NCBI GenBank assembly: GCA_037576195.1
Contig: CM075102.1
Coordinates: forward strand, 41,040,745 to 41,104,744
Direction of reading: 5' to 3'
From: Phytoseiulus persimilis
Taxonomy: Eukaryota; Arthropoda; Arachnida; Mesostigmata; Phytoseiidae
Length of the DNA stretch: 64,000 nt
Position numbers and translations under genes: made by a program. The notes beneath the pieces were generated by a model. It was not told where the DNA came from, did no database searches, and saw only the letters and a list, made by a program, of their open reading frames with translations. Positions 14,101 to 24,744 of this stretch are shown one piece after another. Within the stretch, counting starts at the first letter, position 1. Every line of letters starts with the position of its first letter.

Positions 14101-17016
14101 CGGATGTCACGCGATGCTAGCTCAGAAATATTCCGAACGGTTCGACGGTATCGTGAACGATTTTTTCCTCGCTAAAAGTCGAAAGTCTACACTTGGATGG
14201 GGTTCGCCGAACGACTTGACCTCAGAGAGCACGGTTCCTTGGAACTTGAGCTGTCAGACAGAGTGGCTCACTGAGAGACAATGATGCTGAGTGCGCAATC
14301 CCCGCTCAAGATGATGAACCTCTGCAACGAGTGCGTGCTTTGCACTCACAACTCCACAGATGACAGAGACGGAACTCCAGATCACGAAGCACCTCTACAT
14401 TTTGAGCCGGGGGCACAGGACTTTGACGATCCATGATCACGAGTATAGCCGCCATGAGGTCTGCGTCATCTTGCTGGAGTTGTTCGCGGATAAACATTTC
14501 ATAGTAACAAATACTCACTTTGTGGTGTGTCTTGCGGCTGCTGAAACACGGGCCGATCGGCCATGTCACGACCCACACCCAACGCGGTGCAGACAGCTCC
14601 CACGGGAGAGACTTCGGCTAGCACTCTGTAACGCCACAATACTGGGTCAAAATTGTGCGAGTTCCTCCCTAGATTTCTACCATAAATGGCGAAACCTCCG
14701 GGGATAAATTTGGAGAGCACTTGCAGCAGCCTCCGGAGTGCTAGGTATTTGCCCTGTGATCATATGAGAGCTCGCTGAGCAGATGGCGTTCATAGTCCCG
14801 AAGATAAACACGATGGATGCATTATTCAGAGAGGGAGGCAGCGCGCCGAACGACTTTCGCCAGGCTCTCTAATAACCACGGCGAGGCATTCATCTTGAAG
14901 GTATCATATGCTGTGCAGTCGAGTTTTGTATGGTCGTCGGAATCTCACGGGAATACGTCGTTTACTCAAGTTGGGCTTGCCCAAACGAGGCTCAGAAGCA
15001 TATTGTGGTATCCATCGAAGAAACGCAGCATTCTCAGCATTGTGAATTTGTCAGGATTTCTTCGATTCTTTCGGAGTCCTGGGCAGAGAAAACGGCGAAA
15101 TCGAAACGAGACTCATGATGACTGGATTGTTGCGAAGGAAGCATTGGTGTCTTCCGAGACTCTCCAACCTCTCGATTTCCTTCCAATATGGATATCTCGG
15201 CCGGTTCCTTCGATTCTTCGATGATTTATCCCCCAACGATGGTCCGAAATCTCTGCGGGCTTCTCCAGACCCGAGCCTTGCGGCGCGCGCCTGGTTTACC
15301 CGAGCCCACTTCACTGTCTAATCGCCTCTCTCAATTGCGAAGCAATCCTCGCCGATCCGAAAGGCCGAATCGAGGCGTCGAGAACTGTGTGAAACATCCT
15401 TGCTTACCAGGATGCCCGTGATCTCCCTTGAAGGTCTCTGTTGCGAGAGGCAACGGAGTGTTGGCGACTACGGAAGTTCCATTGTAGCGACATGCTTCAA
15501 TATCATTTTCATGGGTGTTGAAGACAAGATTATGCAAGGGACGGCGCCAACTTCCTAAGGAGTCGAAGGAACATCTGAAGGCAGCAAGCCTGTTCTACTT
15601 AATAGCAATCCTGCCTGGTACGGGTGCGAGCTTCCTGAGGTTCCCAGGGCCTGAAGTCCTAAGCTTTATGGATCACAGATCAGATTTATGCCTCAACTTC
15701 TACTAAGAGAAAGCGTTGAAAATGAAACGTCACCCGAACCTAGGATTGAACGTACGACGTATTTCGATTCTTTCCATGCTGATTTGTTTCCACGGCAACC
15801 GAAATGGGGGAAGGAAAACAGATGAACAACTCAGACTCTTCTTCTCTACTCCTCGAAGCTAGAACAAGAGGGTTTTTCTCGTCGCTCGAGCGTGAGCCTG
15901 ACCGCGTGCCCTCGACATGATGTCAACCTCTTCAAACATCTCGGCACGTTGGCACCGCGTGACGATGAGAAGCAGCAATCCGTTATTCAAATAATGCGTA
16001 CGTCTCTCACCACTCGGATTGAATCCTCACTAAACATGCTCGGGAAGCGACTCTCGCTGATACTTCACACATCTACAACTCAAATCACTACGGAATACCC
16101 CGCTCCCGCGAAATGCTCACACATTCTCTTGATAGCGAACTGGATTCTCCAAGCTGGTAATTTCAGAGTGTTCTCGCGCGCAGAGATCGCGGCGCCAACG
16201 TTCCCCGATCCCAACGGTTCCGATGAGCCCCGGAGCGAATCTTCACCTAGGATTGTCGATATAGTTTAAACTGAAGGAAGGAATCTGGAAAAGCAGACCA
16301 CTCGAGAAACGGACATCGAGGAAGAGTCTGAACTCTCACCGTTTTCGTTCTGGCACGCAAGCTTATTGTCCATCCTAATTATTTAAAGCCATGTCCCCGC
16401 AGGAAGAGATTCTTTTTTTGTTCCCGCCACGACTCCAAGAGAGCACACTTGGGTGTTTCGACCTCGAACTCCTGAAGCGAGTCGCGTAGCAAGAATGACG
16501 AAACATCGTGCGGGTAGCTCAAGCACCCGCAAGTCGAAGATCAGAGCACGTTAGAACGTCGGCGGTAACGAACAGGAATGCGGCGACTCAGCTTCGGATC
16601 CACCCGGAGGTCACGTCAGTTCGAACCAACGGGTCTTCATGCATACGCTCTCCCATTCGCGGAGACCAGTTTTCAATTGCACGATTCAAATTATTTCTCT
16701 GCGCCGCGCAGAATCAGGAGATTGGAGCAGACGACCAAGATGGCCGCACACAGCATTTGACGGCCAGATACTCAAACGAAAACAACCGGCGACGGTTCTC
16801 TACTCAGTTTCGGTAGATTTCTAATTGACAGGTATAAGTGATAACTTCGACTCGTCGACAGCCATTTCAAATCAAATAACGGCCACCTGTGAGTGCCCTT
16901 GACCTTACTCTGCTCGCATCATGTCGACAGAAATCGTCCAAGATGGTAAAAACAAGTAAGTACACCTTGTAAATTCTCCCTGGAGTGAGTCGTCGACGAT
17001 TCTCTCTCAGCGAGTT
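11128..17016. other. no gene recognised; scattered coding-like scraps
   Basis: Nearly 6 kb without a gene I can name. Plus-strand open pieces at about 12686-13234 and 13543-14284 have a protein-like composition, but the best-looking pieces lie in different frames without convincing splice sites between them, so they may be decayed genes or chance. At 16921 an ATG-containing stretch ends in a strong donor (AAGTAAGT). It may be a 5' untranslated exon of the small gene that follows, because joining it to the acceptor at 17010 gives a quick in-frame stop. Confidence 0.25.
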
Positions 17017-17503
17017 ATGAAATGCATCCTCATGGCACTAATATGCTGGAGCTACCCATTGAATTGGGACGCTTTGATTATCGGAAATGAACTGAAGAGG
17101 TATAACACCAGTATCGGGACCCGCCCAAATCGAACCAGATGCGAGAATATTACAGAACTCGATGTGATGAAAACATGCGCGTGATGAAGCATTCTAGTGG
17201 TTCCGTTCGGAGTTTCAGGGAAACAATGCATCGATAATGAATTCGCTCCGAAATAAGCTCCTCAAATCAAAGAGCACGATACAGAGAATCCGCAAAACCT
17301 CGCTGACAGAATCCTTCCACCGCAGGTTCCAAATACAGTGCCCCCACTGTAGTTCACGGATTCTCTGCGAACTGACCGGCGTATACCTCAAGCAGGAAAT
17401 GCAAATTCCGAAACCCGACTGCGTCGAGGAGACTTTCGAAAAACTGGACGAGTTCTGGAAGGTTCGTCTGAAATCCCGGATCAGAACATATATAGAGAGA
17501 TGA
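17017..17503 (+). CDS. small putative secreted helical protein, family unknown
   Basis: Two-exon model: 17017-17163 and 17219-17503, joined in phase 0 across a 55-base GT-AG intron, giving about 143 residues. The acceptor at 17218 (GTTTCAG) is good. The start MKCILMALICWSYPLNWDAL looks like a signal peptide. The mature part begins with a Cys-containing stretch, then a long basic amphipathic helix (residues about 55-80), then CPHCSSRILCELTGVYLKQE, a further Cys, and a last helix ending RLKSRIRTYIER before the stop. I cannot name the family. The order of helices and cysteines recalls four-helix cytokines, but this is a visual impression only. Exon 2 alone (95 open codons, coding-like) is better supported than exon 1. 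Confidence 0.42.
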
Positions 17504-18066
17504 AGAGAGCTCAGAATCACAAGCGATCGTGAATATGCTTTCACTTCCCTACCATGTCAAGCTCTGTGGAACCTTCTTCCGACCAAGCTGCCTGAGAATG
17601 AAAGTTTTGGTCTCCGTTTTTGCAGGTAGAATCCCTAATGACTTTTGAAAACATAGGGATGACCAAACCCTCACCGAGTGGGGTTCGTTACCTGACTTGT
17701 TGTGATTGTGAAAGAGGTCCCCTTGGGATATTCGACTCCCCCAACGACACAGCGTTCGTTGCGATCGCCAGAGTCAAGAACGAACCCGACTCTAAGTGAT
17801 CTGGCGCCTCAATGCGACGTCGGAAAAGCTTTATGTGAATTCGCAAGCCAGCGTCACGACTCACGGCATCACCTGCAATAACGCGCTTCATGTTCTGTAC
17901 ATTAACGTTCTTCACGCGGATACGTGGATATATTTTATGACTGAATACAAAACATGGATATATTTTATCTATCGAATAAAGACAACAACACTTACAAGTG
18001 TCGATGTGGTTGAACGAATCAAATCAACGCAAAATAGCTACTCTTGAACACTCCAGCACGTTTTCT

Positions 18067-18937
18067 CTACATCAGCACGCACATGAACTTCGACGAACCC
18101 TGCCTCGTGGGCTCTTTATGTGATTCTGCTCTCATTTTTGCCTCATTCGTCCTCGAGTGAGGATCCTCCATGGTCTTCGTCGTCGGCTTCGATTCTGCTC
18201 TTTGCGCTGCAACTTCTCGGGTTTCCTGCTCTGCCGGTGCAGCAACTGTGTTCCATGTTCTCAGAATCTTATGCTCCCTTGGATCCAACTCTGACACCGG
18301 TGCGTGACGTTTCAGGACGATTCCGAGACCACCGGGAGCTACAGAGGCATGTGCAGGCGCTTTCTTCACAGGAAGAAGCGATCGTTGCGCTTCCGACCGC
18401 AAGCAAGCGGTCACTAATGGAGACGTGGAGCCAACTCCATTTTCGGCAGGTTCCCAAACTCTTTGTCGCATCGGAACGTTTTCATCCTGCTCTCCGTACA
18501 ATGAGGACCTGGTCGCAACTTGCCCTTCGTTACAATCCTCTTCCGCATTCGCGGCTCGCATCCGCAGATCTGGCAATTCGACGATCAACATTCAAAGGGT
18601 TGACGCCTCGTCATTGTGACGGACTCTCGATTCCGGGCGAAACTTCGTCTCGAACCAGGGTCGGCGGACCTCCGTGATTGAGGTTCGACATCAATAAGTT
18701 CGGAAACAGGATAGCGGTAGGTCTCTTCCTTGGCGTAACTTCCTCATGGAGTGGGGGTGTAGGAGCTTCGTTCCCTGGACAAGCCTGGCGTATTCTGTCA
18801 GAGGAATCTTCAGGGAATCTGTCTTTCACTTCCCCCAACATCTGACCCACCAACTTGGCGGGCTCCACGAGCTCCGACCGATCGTGATTTCGACTTAATA
18901 CCAGCTCCGGTCTCCGGCTTGGGTTCGGAACCGGTTC
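18067..18937 (-). pseudogene. coding-like continuation downstream of the 18.9-19.7 kb frame, interrupted
   Basis: Directly after the TAA that closes the long minus-strand frame (18940-18938), the same frame stays open for about 108 codons to 18611, with a Pro/Glu/Ser-rich, protein-like sequence. A different frame is then open from 18591 to 18067 (174 codons), also low-hydrophobicity and charged. One stop and one frame change would turn the whole 18.07-19.68 kb stretch into a single coding region. That suggests a decayed gene, or a gene whose last exons I have not resolved by splicing. No domain is recognised. The antisense plus strand is also open over part of it (18120-18677), so composition bias may contribute. 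Confidence 0.25.
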
Positions 18938-19675
18938 TTAACCGAATTTCCGAGTTGCATCCAGGCTAGCGTTCGGTGATGTGTCATCCACTGCTTGGTT
19001 CTGTGACACAACGAACCCACCCCGTACCTGACCGCTTCCTCGCCATATTCCCTGCTTGGTTTCCTGCCGAATATCCGCACTGAGATCCTCCGACGAGCCT
19101 TGAGAGATCTTGATTGTTGGCTCGTTACTCTCGCCCTGATCGATATTCGGGCAAGCGTCTCGACTGTTCGTGATTGAGCTGGGCTTCAGGAACGTGCTGC
19201 ACTTGAGAGTCGACTGAGCCGGCTGCGCCGCATCTTCGTTGCCCCCATGCTGAGACAGGGTGGCGGGCGGTCCATCTAATGTCTCGATGAGTCCGGCAGT
19301 CTGTTTGTCCGAGGCTGTTCCAGGTCCATCCTGCCGATATGGATCATGCATCTGCTCTTTTTGTGGGCCAGATGCGATTGGCTGTTTCCTGACATGAATC
19401 ACAGAAAGCATGGATGATGAAAAGCAAAATCCCTGTCCGTGAGGATTGGACACTGGCAGCGCCCGGGGTCTCGATGAGGGAGCTTGGACATCCAATACAC
19501 ACGGGTACCGGTTGACTACTGGATATCCAGCTGAGTGGATAGTGTTGTTGAAGTCCGTATGCGACTGTAATTCTGAAATTTCCGTCGGGAAAAGAGATGG
19601 CAGGATCTGTGGTTGCGTGAAGTCATCGATAGTGAAATCCTGGCTCGTGTTGGAGAAGTGATATTGTGACTGCTG
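18938..19675 (-). CDS. unrecognised Ser/Gln/Pro-rich coding exon
   Basis: An unbroken minus-strand frame covers 19765-18938 (275 codons). At this base composition a frame that long is unlikely by chance. I place the coding part from about 19675, after an acceptor-like CAACAG, because the first 30 codons are antisense to a reverse-transcriptase motif on the plus strand. The peptide is disordered in character, rich in Ser, Gln, Pro, Thr and Asp with few hydrophobic runs, for example SQDFTIDDFTQPQILPSLFP, as seen in regulatory or scaffold proteins. It ends at TAA (18940-18938). No start methionine or upstream exon is identified; a LINE fragment lies exactly where upstream exons would be sought. 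It may be a terminal exon, a retained fragment or a pseudogene. Confidence 0.35.
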   Translation of the reverse strand, partial: QQSQYHFSNTSQDFTIDDFTQPQILPSLFPTEISELQSHTDFNNTIHSAGYPVVNRYPCVLDVQAPSSRPRALPVSNPHGQGFCFSSSMLSVIHVRKQPIASGPQKEQMHDPYRQDGPGTASDKQTAGLIETLDGPPATLSQHGGNEDAAQPAQSTLKCSTFLKPSSITNSRDACPNIDQGESNEPTIKISQGSSEDLSADIRQETKQGIWRGSGQVRGGFVVSQNQAVDDTSPNASLDATRKFG

Positions 19676-19679
19676 TTGA

Positions 19680-20336
19680 CACCTGATCTCCAATATGAGA
19701 ATAAAGATGGAGTCTTCCACAGAACGTATGCTGACGATACAAAAACTCCTCATCTCCTCCTCCAAATCGGCCTGCCTTCATGTTCTTCACAATGAGCCGG
19801 CAGGATACACCCTGTTCGGTCAAATTATTCCCGAGCTCGATTGTGTTGGAGACCCTGGGGTCCTTGTCTGCTCAGATCTCAAACCCGAGCTTCATCTAAC
19901 TTATTCCATCGCGCGTGCCAGTAAATTGGTCAATTTCGTCATCAGGGCCTTCGTGTGCACGCTTCCAAAAGTTTATCTGAGTGCCTACGAGTCGCTCGTG
20001 TTGCCAGGCCTTCTATACGGCTCCCAAGTGTGGAGACCGTGGCAAGCGAAGCATCTGACTCTCGACAGTTTCCAGAGAAGATTCATCAAGCGAGTTGCCC
20101 ATGAGTGTGACTTCGATCCTTGTGAGATCTCTATCGCAGAGATTTCCGATGTTCCAGACTCCAGGGACCCCCAGCTGCTTCACCAACGTGACAAAAATCC
20201 CGACTTCGTTGACTTCCTCCAACGAAAACTTACAAGAAGGCGCTCTGGTGTGCAGTACATCGTTCCGATAGCTAAAAACAATGTAATCCTGAACAGTTTC
20301 CGATGGCGTATCGCGAGTAAACTCGATAATGCTTGA
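19680..20336 (+). mobile_element. broken LINE (non-LTR retrotransposon) reverse transcriptase fragment
   Basis: Contains the reverse-transcriptase active-site box Tyr-Ala-Asp-Asp at 19727-19738 (context FHRTYADDTK) in one frame. The downstream RT thumb region continues in another frame from about 19790: a PGVLVCSDLKPELH block, the counterpart of the DLGV-x-S-x-L block of Jockey/CR1-type elements, then YESLVLPGLLYGSQVWRPWQ and DSFQRRFIKRVAHECDF, typical of LINE C-terminal RT sequence. It ends in a stop at 20336. Residues before YADD are short, so the endonuclease and most of the fingers and palm are missing. The frame change between 19741 and 19790 shows that this copy is dead. No poly(A) tail or target duplication was found. 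The family call is strong; the exact clade is not determined. Confidence 0.75.
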
Positions 20337-21389
20337 GTCATCACTCCTCTCACCCCTATCTACCTCTTTGAAATCCAATAAACTCAGAAAGTGCATCACC
20401 GAACCTACTCAGTGAGAAGTCATATAATAGCATGTCAAACAGGATAATACTGAGATCCAAGGAGAGCGCTGATGATATAACTGACATCCTGATTCCTGAT
20501 CCATGCCTCGGACTCACTTCGTTGTTCATTCCGATTCACCGCGACGGCAGCCGTGACCCATAGAGAAAGGTCAGTTGAATTGACATCACCGGAGGAGCTG
20601 TATCTTTTTCTCAAGCGGCTGGAAGCTCGAGAACAGTGGTTTTGAGGCCCTCAACTCGAGTCCTCCATCAGAGCCAGTCGACGGAAAGTGGAAGCAAGAG
20701 TATGGTCGGGACGAGCTGAGTCCGGTCGAAATCGATATAAACCGACAAAATAGAGGAGGAACGAACCTCTAACAAGGGGCTCGATAGTGATATCTAAACT
20801 TCATTAACGCACTGCTGCCCTCTCACGGAAGAACGAGAAAGGCGTAGAGAAAGAGTTGACGACTCGAGCTTGTCGCCGGAGTCAACAGCATCATGCTGAG
20901 AATTCCCTGTCCGCCGGCGTCGATTGGGCACCTGCGCCCCAGCGCCGAGCTCTTCTGGGTGCTTTCATCATACCCACAGTACACTCAGCCGCGTCTTTAA
21001 AAACTCCCCCATAAAGTGTGGGAGAGGCTTCCAGGTCCCGCGAAGAAGGGAATCTGCTAAGAAAGAGTCGCCGGTTTGGGAGTTCCGCGGAATTATTCGA
21101 CTCTTCGCCAGAGGTTGGAGATTCGATAGGCGTGGCTCCGCCGCTGCGCTACGCGGACCGCCTTCGTATGAAAACTCGGATGTGTTAGTCTAACTTCCCC
21201 ACCACCAATTGACCCCTGCGCCCAGATGACGCGCTCCGCAGAATTATTTTGAAGTTCGATAAGCTTCACGGTTGTAGTAGATGACTCTCCTGGTCACTAT
21301 CAATGACAATATTTTTGAAATGCTAGACAGGCATTGCAACTCATCATAGGAGAAGACCATCTTGGCACTCTCCGCCGATCAAAGAGATG
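20337..21389. other. no gene recognised
   Basis: About 1 kb between the LINE fragment and the next coding-like segment. Open frames are short and I see no repeat, RNA gene or regulatory motif that I can support. Confidence 0.35.
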
Positions 21390-22460
21390 TATGAGAGGCA
21401 GATGAGCGTCATGGCCTCGGCAGAACACTCTCTGAAGCTCTACCGATCACATTCTTCTTTCGGGATCTCGGTTTCCCAACGGCTGAACTGCGCGCGTTGA
21501 TTTATTCATTCACAGTTCCTAGTTACGCTAATAATATGACTAGTGATACTACATCAAAAGCGTTATACCCTCCCACCTCAGAGGCGATTGCTCAGCGGAT
21601 CATTTCAGTCTACGCCCCTCCGTGGGACCCGTGCGAAAGATGTAGTCTGAGCGCTCCTGATCTGTACTCATTGCCCGGAACTATTTGTTGTATACAGTTG
21701 AATCCGGCTCCTTGCAAGACGACAAGAATGATAGCCTCGATTTTGATATCGTAGGGCCGTCGGCGAGTCTAGAGGTTCTCTAAGATCTGCGTAGCGTTGT
21801 TTCAACGCGTTTTCGGCTCGACGCTTTCGATCTGGATGAACCGCCTGAACCTTCGTGGGCGGATTTGATCGCAGCAACCAAGTGGCGCCTGGGGCGAAAA
21901 CACCATTTCTGAAACGCCGCCTCTCCAGTGATGATAATTCTTGACATTTTTCAGTCTCCAGGCTCGTGCTCGATGAATGTTCTTGCCCATTGGCTATTCT
22001 ATATTCTCGTCATTGTCATCTTTCTTCCTTCTTGCACCCACAGTTACTTTTGTGAATCATAGGGTCTCCCCTTCGTGAGCTGCTCCTTCAAGAAAAAATC
22101 AAAAACATTGACAGCATCGCTAGTTTAGAAGCCTCAGAAATTAGGCACCTGGCATCCCAGCAACTGTATTCAGGATATATATTCGAAAATTGTGTCCGTG
22201 AAGGAGCCCAACAAAGAATGAAACACTTGATAGTGGCAATCAAAGACGGGTCTCATGATCCATGCTACGGATTTGGCCCATTGTTAATTTGGGTTCAACG
22301 TCGGAACCATCTTCCTGGAGATGACACATATACGCTGACTCCCGTACAAATTTTATTTCTGGTTCCCTTGTCGTCGGACACGACCGCGACAGATATTCCA
22401 TCTATTTCTGAATGGATCTTGGGATCCTCGAATCTCAGCCTATCGAAGAAACTACTGTGA
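21390..22460 (+). pseudogene. unrecognised plus-strand coding-like segments (gene or pseudogene)
   Basis: Three open stretches follow one another on the plus strand. (1) About 21396-21754 reads DERHGLGRTLSEALPITFFF and continues through the region near 21500. (2) In another frame 21661-21912 reads protein-like sequence broken by one TAA at about 21780, ending WADLIAATKWRLGRKHHF and a stop. (3) 22063-22460, after an acceptor-like AATCATAG, is open for 132 codons (for example SPLRELLLQEKIKNIDSIAS and SEIRHLASQQLYSGYIFENC) and ends in a stop. I do not recognise the family and cannot join the parts with good splice sites. The 3' end lies 134 bases from the stop of the convergent SR gene. It may be a decayed gene, or an intact gene with exons I mis-set. 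Confidence 0.3.
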
Positions 22461-22593
22461 CTCTCACGGTATATGCATCCGTGATGCATGCATCATCTAT
22501 CCGCGAATTCGCAGGAGCCCAGCCGTTCCCAGGGCGCCAGGGCACTCGGCGAGCCGAGTCAGTCATCAATGATTCAGTCGACTCCGGCCAGGC

Positions 22594-24744
22594 TCAGGGA
22601 CTGCCAGGAGTTTTCGGCGGCGATGCGGAGTCGGATGAGCTGGACCTTGAGGATCTTCCATTCGAAAACCCAGGAGACCTCGAGCGCGATTCGGACGTTG
22701 CCGGGCTCTTTTTTCTATCGGGCGTACTCACTCTGCAAGAGTTCCTGTTTTGAGAACGTTTCTCGAGATATTTTGCATCACGGGCGAACCTGAACGATTT
22801 CATCTTTCCGCGGCTGCCCGGAGAAGTTCACGCACCTGTGTGGGGAAGATGTTCTGCTGAGTATGGCCGTGTCTTTCGATTTCACGGAATCGTAAAGAGG
22901 AGTTCCAGCTCTCTTCTTGGGACGAGGCGAGGAACTCGAGGAAGAGGCGCTGCGAGATCGGTATCTTTTCTTACTAGAGGATTTCCGGTCAGAGCTATCG
23001 CGACTCCCGGAGCGTTCACGGCTCCCTGTTCGCGTTTCCTGAGGATTGAAAGCAATTTTTCCGTTCGGACGTGGTTTCGCTCATGAGTTGCATGCACTGA
23101 TGAAAGCTCCTGTCATCGGTTTGGCGCCCACCATCATAAAGGGATTTATGATTAATATTCTCATCGTTCCGTAATCCGTACCGTGATTTCAAGTCGCCTG
23201 CCTTCAACCTCACGATTTTGGAATTTTTTCACGGCCCGCTTCAAGTCGCTATAGGTCTTAAACTTCACAATCCTGGAGAAGTTCGGAAATTCAATTAGGA
23301 ATCAGCCCAACAGGGCATCGGAAATCCAAGGGAGTTCGTCTGATTGAGCATTACTTGCCCCTGATGTTTGTGGAGTTTGTGAGCGTCAACGTGAACAACT
23401 TCGATATCTTCCCGACGGATCATGTCTTTGAAGTCCTGTCAAACAACAGCATGATGAAAGAGCTTCGCTTGCGAAAATATTCTCGAGACTTCTATCCATC
23501 GGACAGAATAAAATCGGAGTATGAAATCCTCATCTAAGAAGACTCGAGCTGAGTCGTGTTATGTCGTTCTATCCGTAAATAAAATGTTTCGAAGCTTCTA
23601 CGGAGCCAATGCCTCGTAGTTTGAAGCTCACCACTACAGACCTGGAAGTCAGTCACAGACTGTCCTGATGGAGGAGAAGTCATTTGATTTGACTGATCGA
23701 TCGAAATGATTTGATTGTGTAAAAGACACCTGATTTCCCAGCATGCTTCGATTGAGAGCACCAATGGAACGAACGAGACGTTTTCGTTCCGGTGATCGTA
23801 ACGCCGTGAGTGATTGAGTTGAGGTACTAAACATCCACGGGAAAACGCTCTGAGTGAACGTTCCGAGAAACAAGAGGTCCACGGGGAATCGTCTTCGGTG
23901 AATCGTCAACGACAGAGGATTAACGCTCAGCCAGTCAGGCAAGACTCTTCTTCGCGGCTCTCGGAACAGTTGGTTGGCCAACTGGCGGGACATTTGTTCC
24001 CACAAGGGTCAAGCATTGAGCCAATATTGCCACTCAGCTACCACCGTCGCCTCATAGACACTTTTACGGCAGAAAGCATATCATTAGTTTTGCAGAAACG
24101 ATTCGTCTCCTATAACAAATGGTTTGAAAGATCCGAGCGAGCCTCAATCGCCGATTGGATGGCATCCCTCACCTTCCAGCTGATCCGGGAGCTCAAATTC
24201 TCGACAACCATCTGGTATTCGCCACTGGACATGGAATCGCTTCTGGAAATTCATGAATCAACATTGGCAAGATCTCTCAGGATAGCTCGTGATGGAACGG
24301 AAGAGTCTTTGATCCCGAAGCTCGGAATGGGTCCGATTAACCCGGGATCTGGAAACTACGCTCCTATGAAGTCACTGACCTAGAGCTTGTACTTCTGTGG
24401 ACTTGCTCGCGACCTCCCTTGCGGGGACGGCCAGAAGCGATCTCGACAGTCATGCGCTCGCCTCTCATTGTTCTTCCTGTGGGATTCGTGGGAACTCCTC
24501 AAATCGTTTATTTTGTTGGGTGAGCTCTCACTCGTTCGGTCTTCATGACGCTCCGGTAGCACAACTTACCATTCATGTCATGGACCGCGTCTGTCGCATC
24601 GCGGTCATTGCGGAAGTCAACGAAGGCATATCCCCTCTTCAACATGATGGTCCTTATTCGGCCGCAACGGCGGAAAAAACCTTCAATGTCTTGTTCCCGA
24701 CATCCGCGGGGCAGACGGCCAATAAAAACACGGTTCCCGGCCAT
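22594..24744 (-). CDS. B52: SR-family splicing factor (SRSF4/5/6, B52 type)
   Basis: Nuclear pre-mRNA splicing regulator. Minus-strand exons: 24744-24570, 24476-24380, 24224-24173, 23435-23359, 23272-23182, 23038-22836 and 22744-22594; 846 bases, 281 residues, all phases consistent. RRM1 starts at residue 1 (MAGNRVFIGRLPRG, RNP2) with RNP1 RGYAFVDF and ends GERMTVEIASGRPRKGG. RRM2 (about residues 92-165) has VVENLSSRISWKDFKDMIRR, the counterpart of the invariant SWQDLKD motif of two-RRM SR proteins, then VDAHKLHKHQG and IVKFKTYSDLKRAV. The C-terminus is an Arg/Ser domain (SRERSGSRDSSDRKSSSKKR, later ESRSRSPGF). The fourth intron uses a GC donor (GCAAGT). If intron 5 were retained, six codons and a TGA would follow RRM2, removing the RS domain. 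The start ATG precedes RRM1 directly, as in the family. Confidence 0.9.

Noticed and set aside
23898..24383. 161-codon plus-strand frame that looks protein-like
   Set aside because: It overlaps SR-gene introns and the RRM2 exon 24224-24173, which is fixed by homology and phase on the minus strand.
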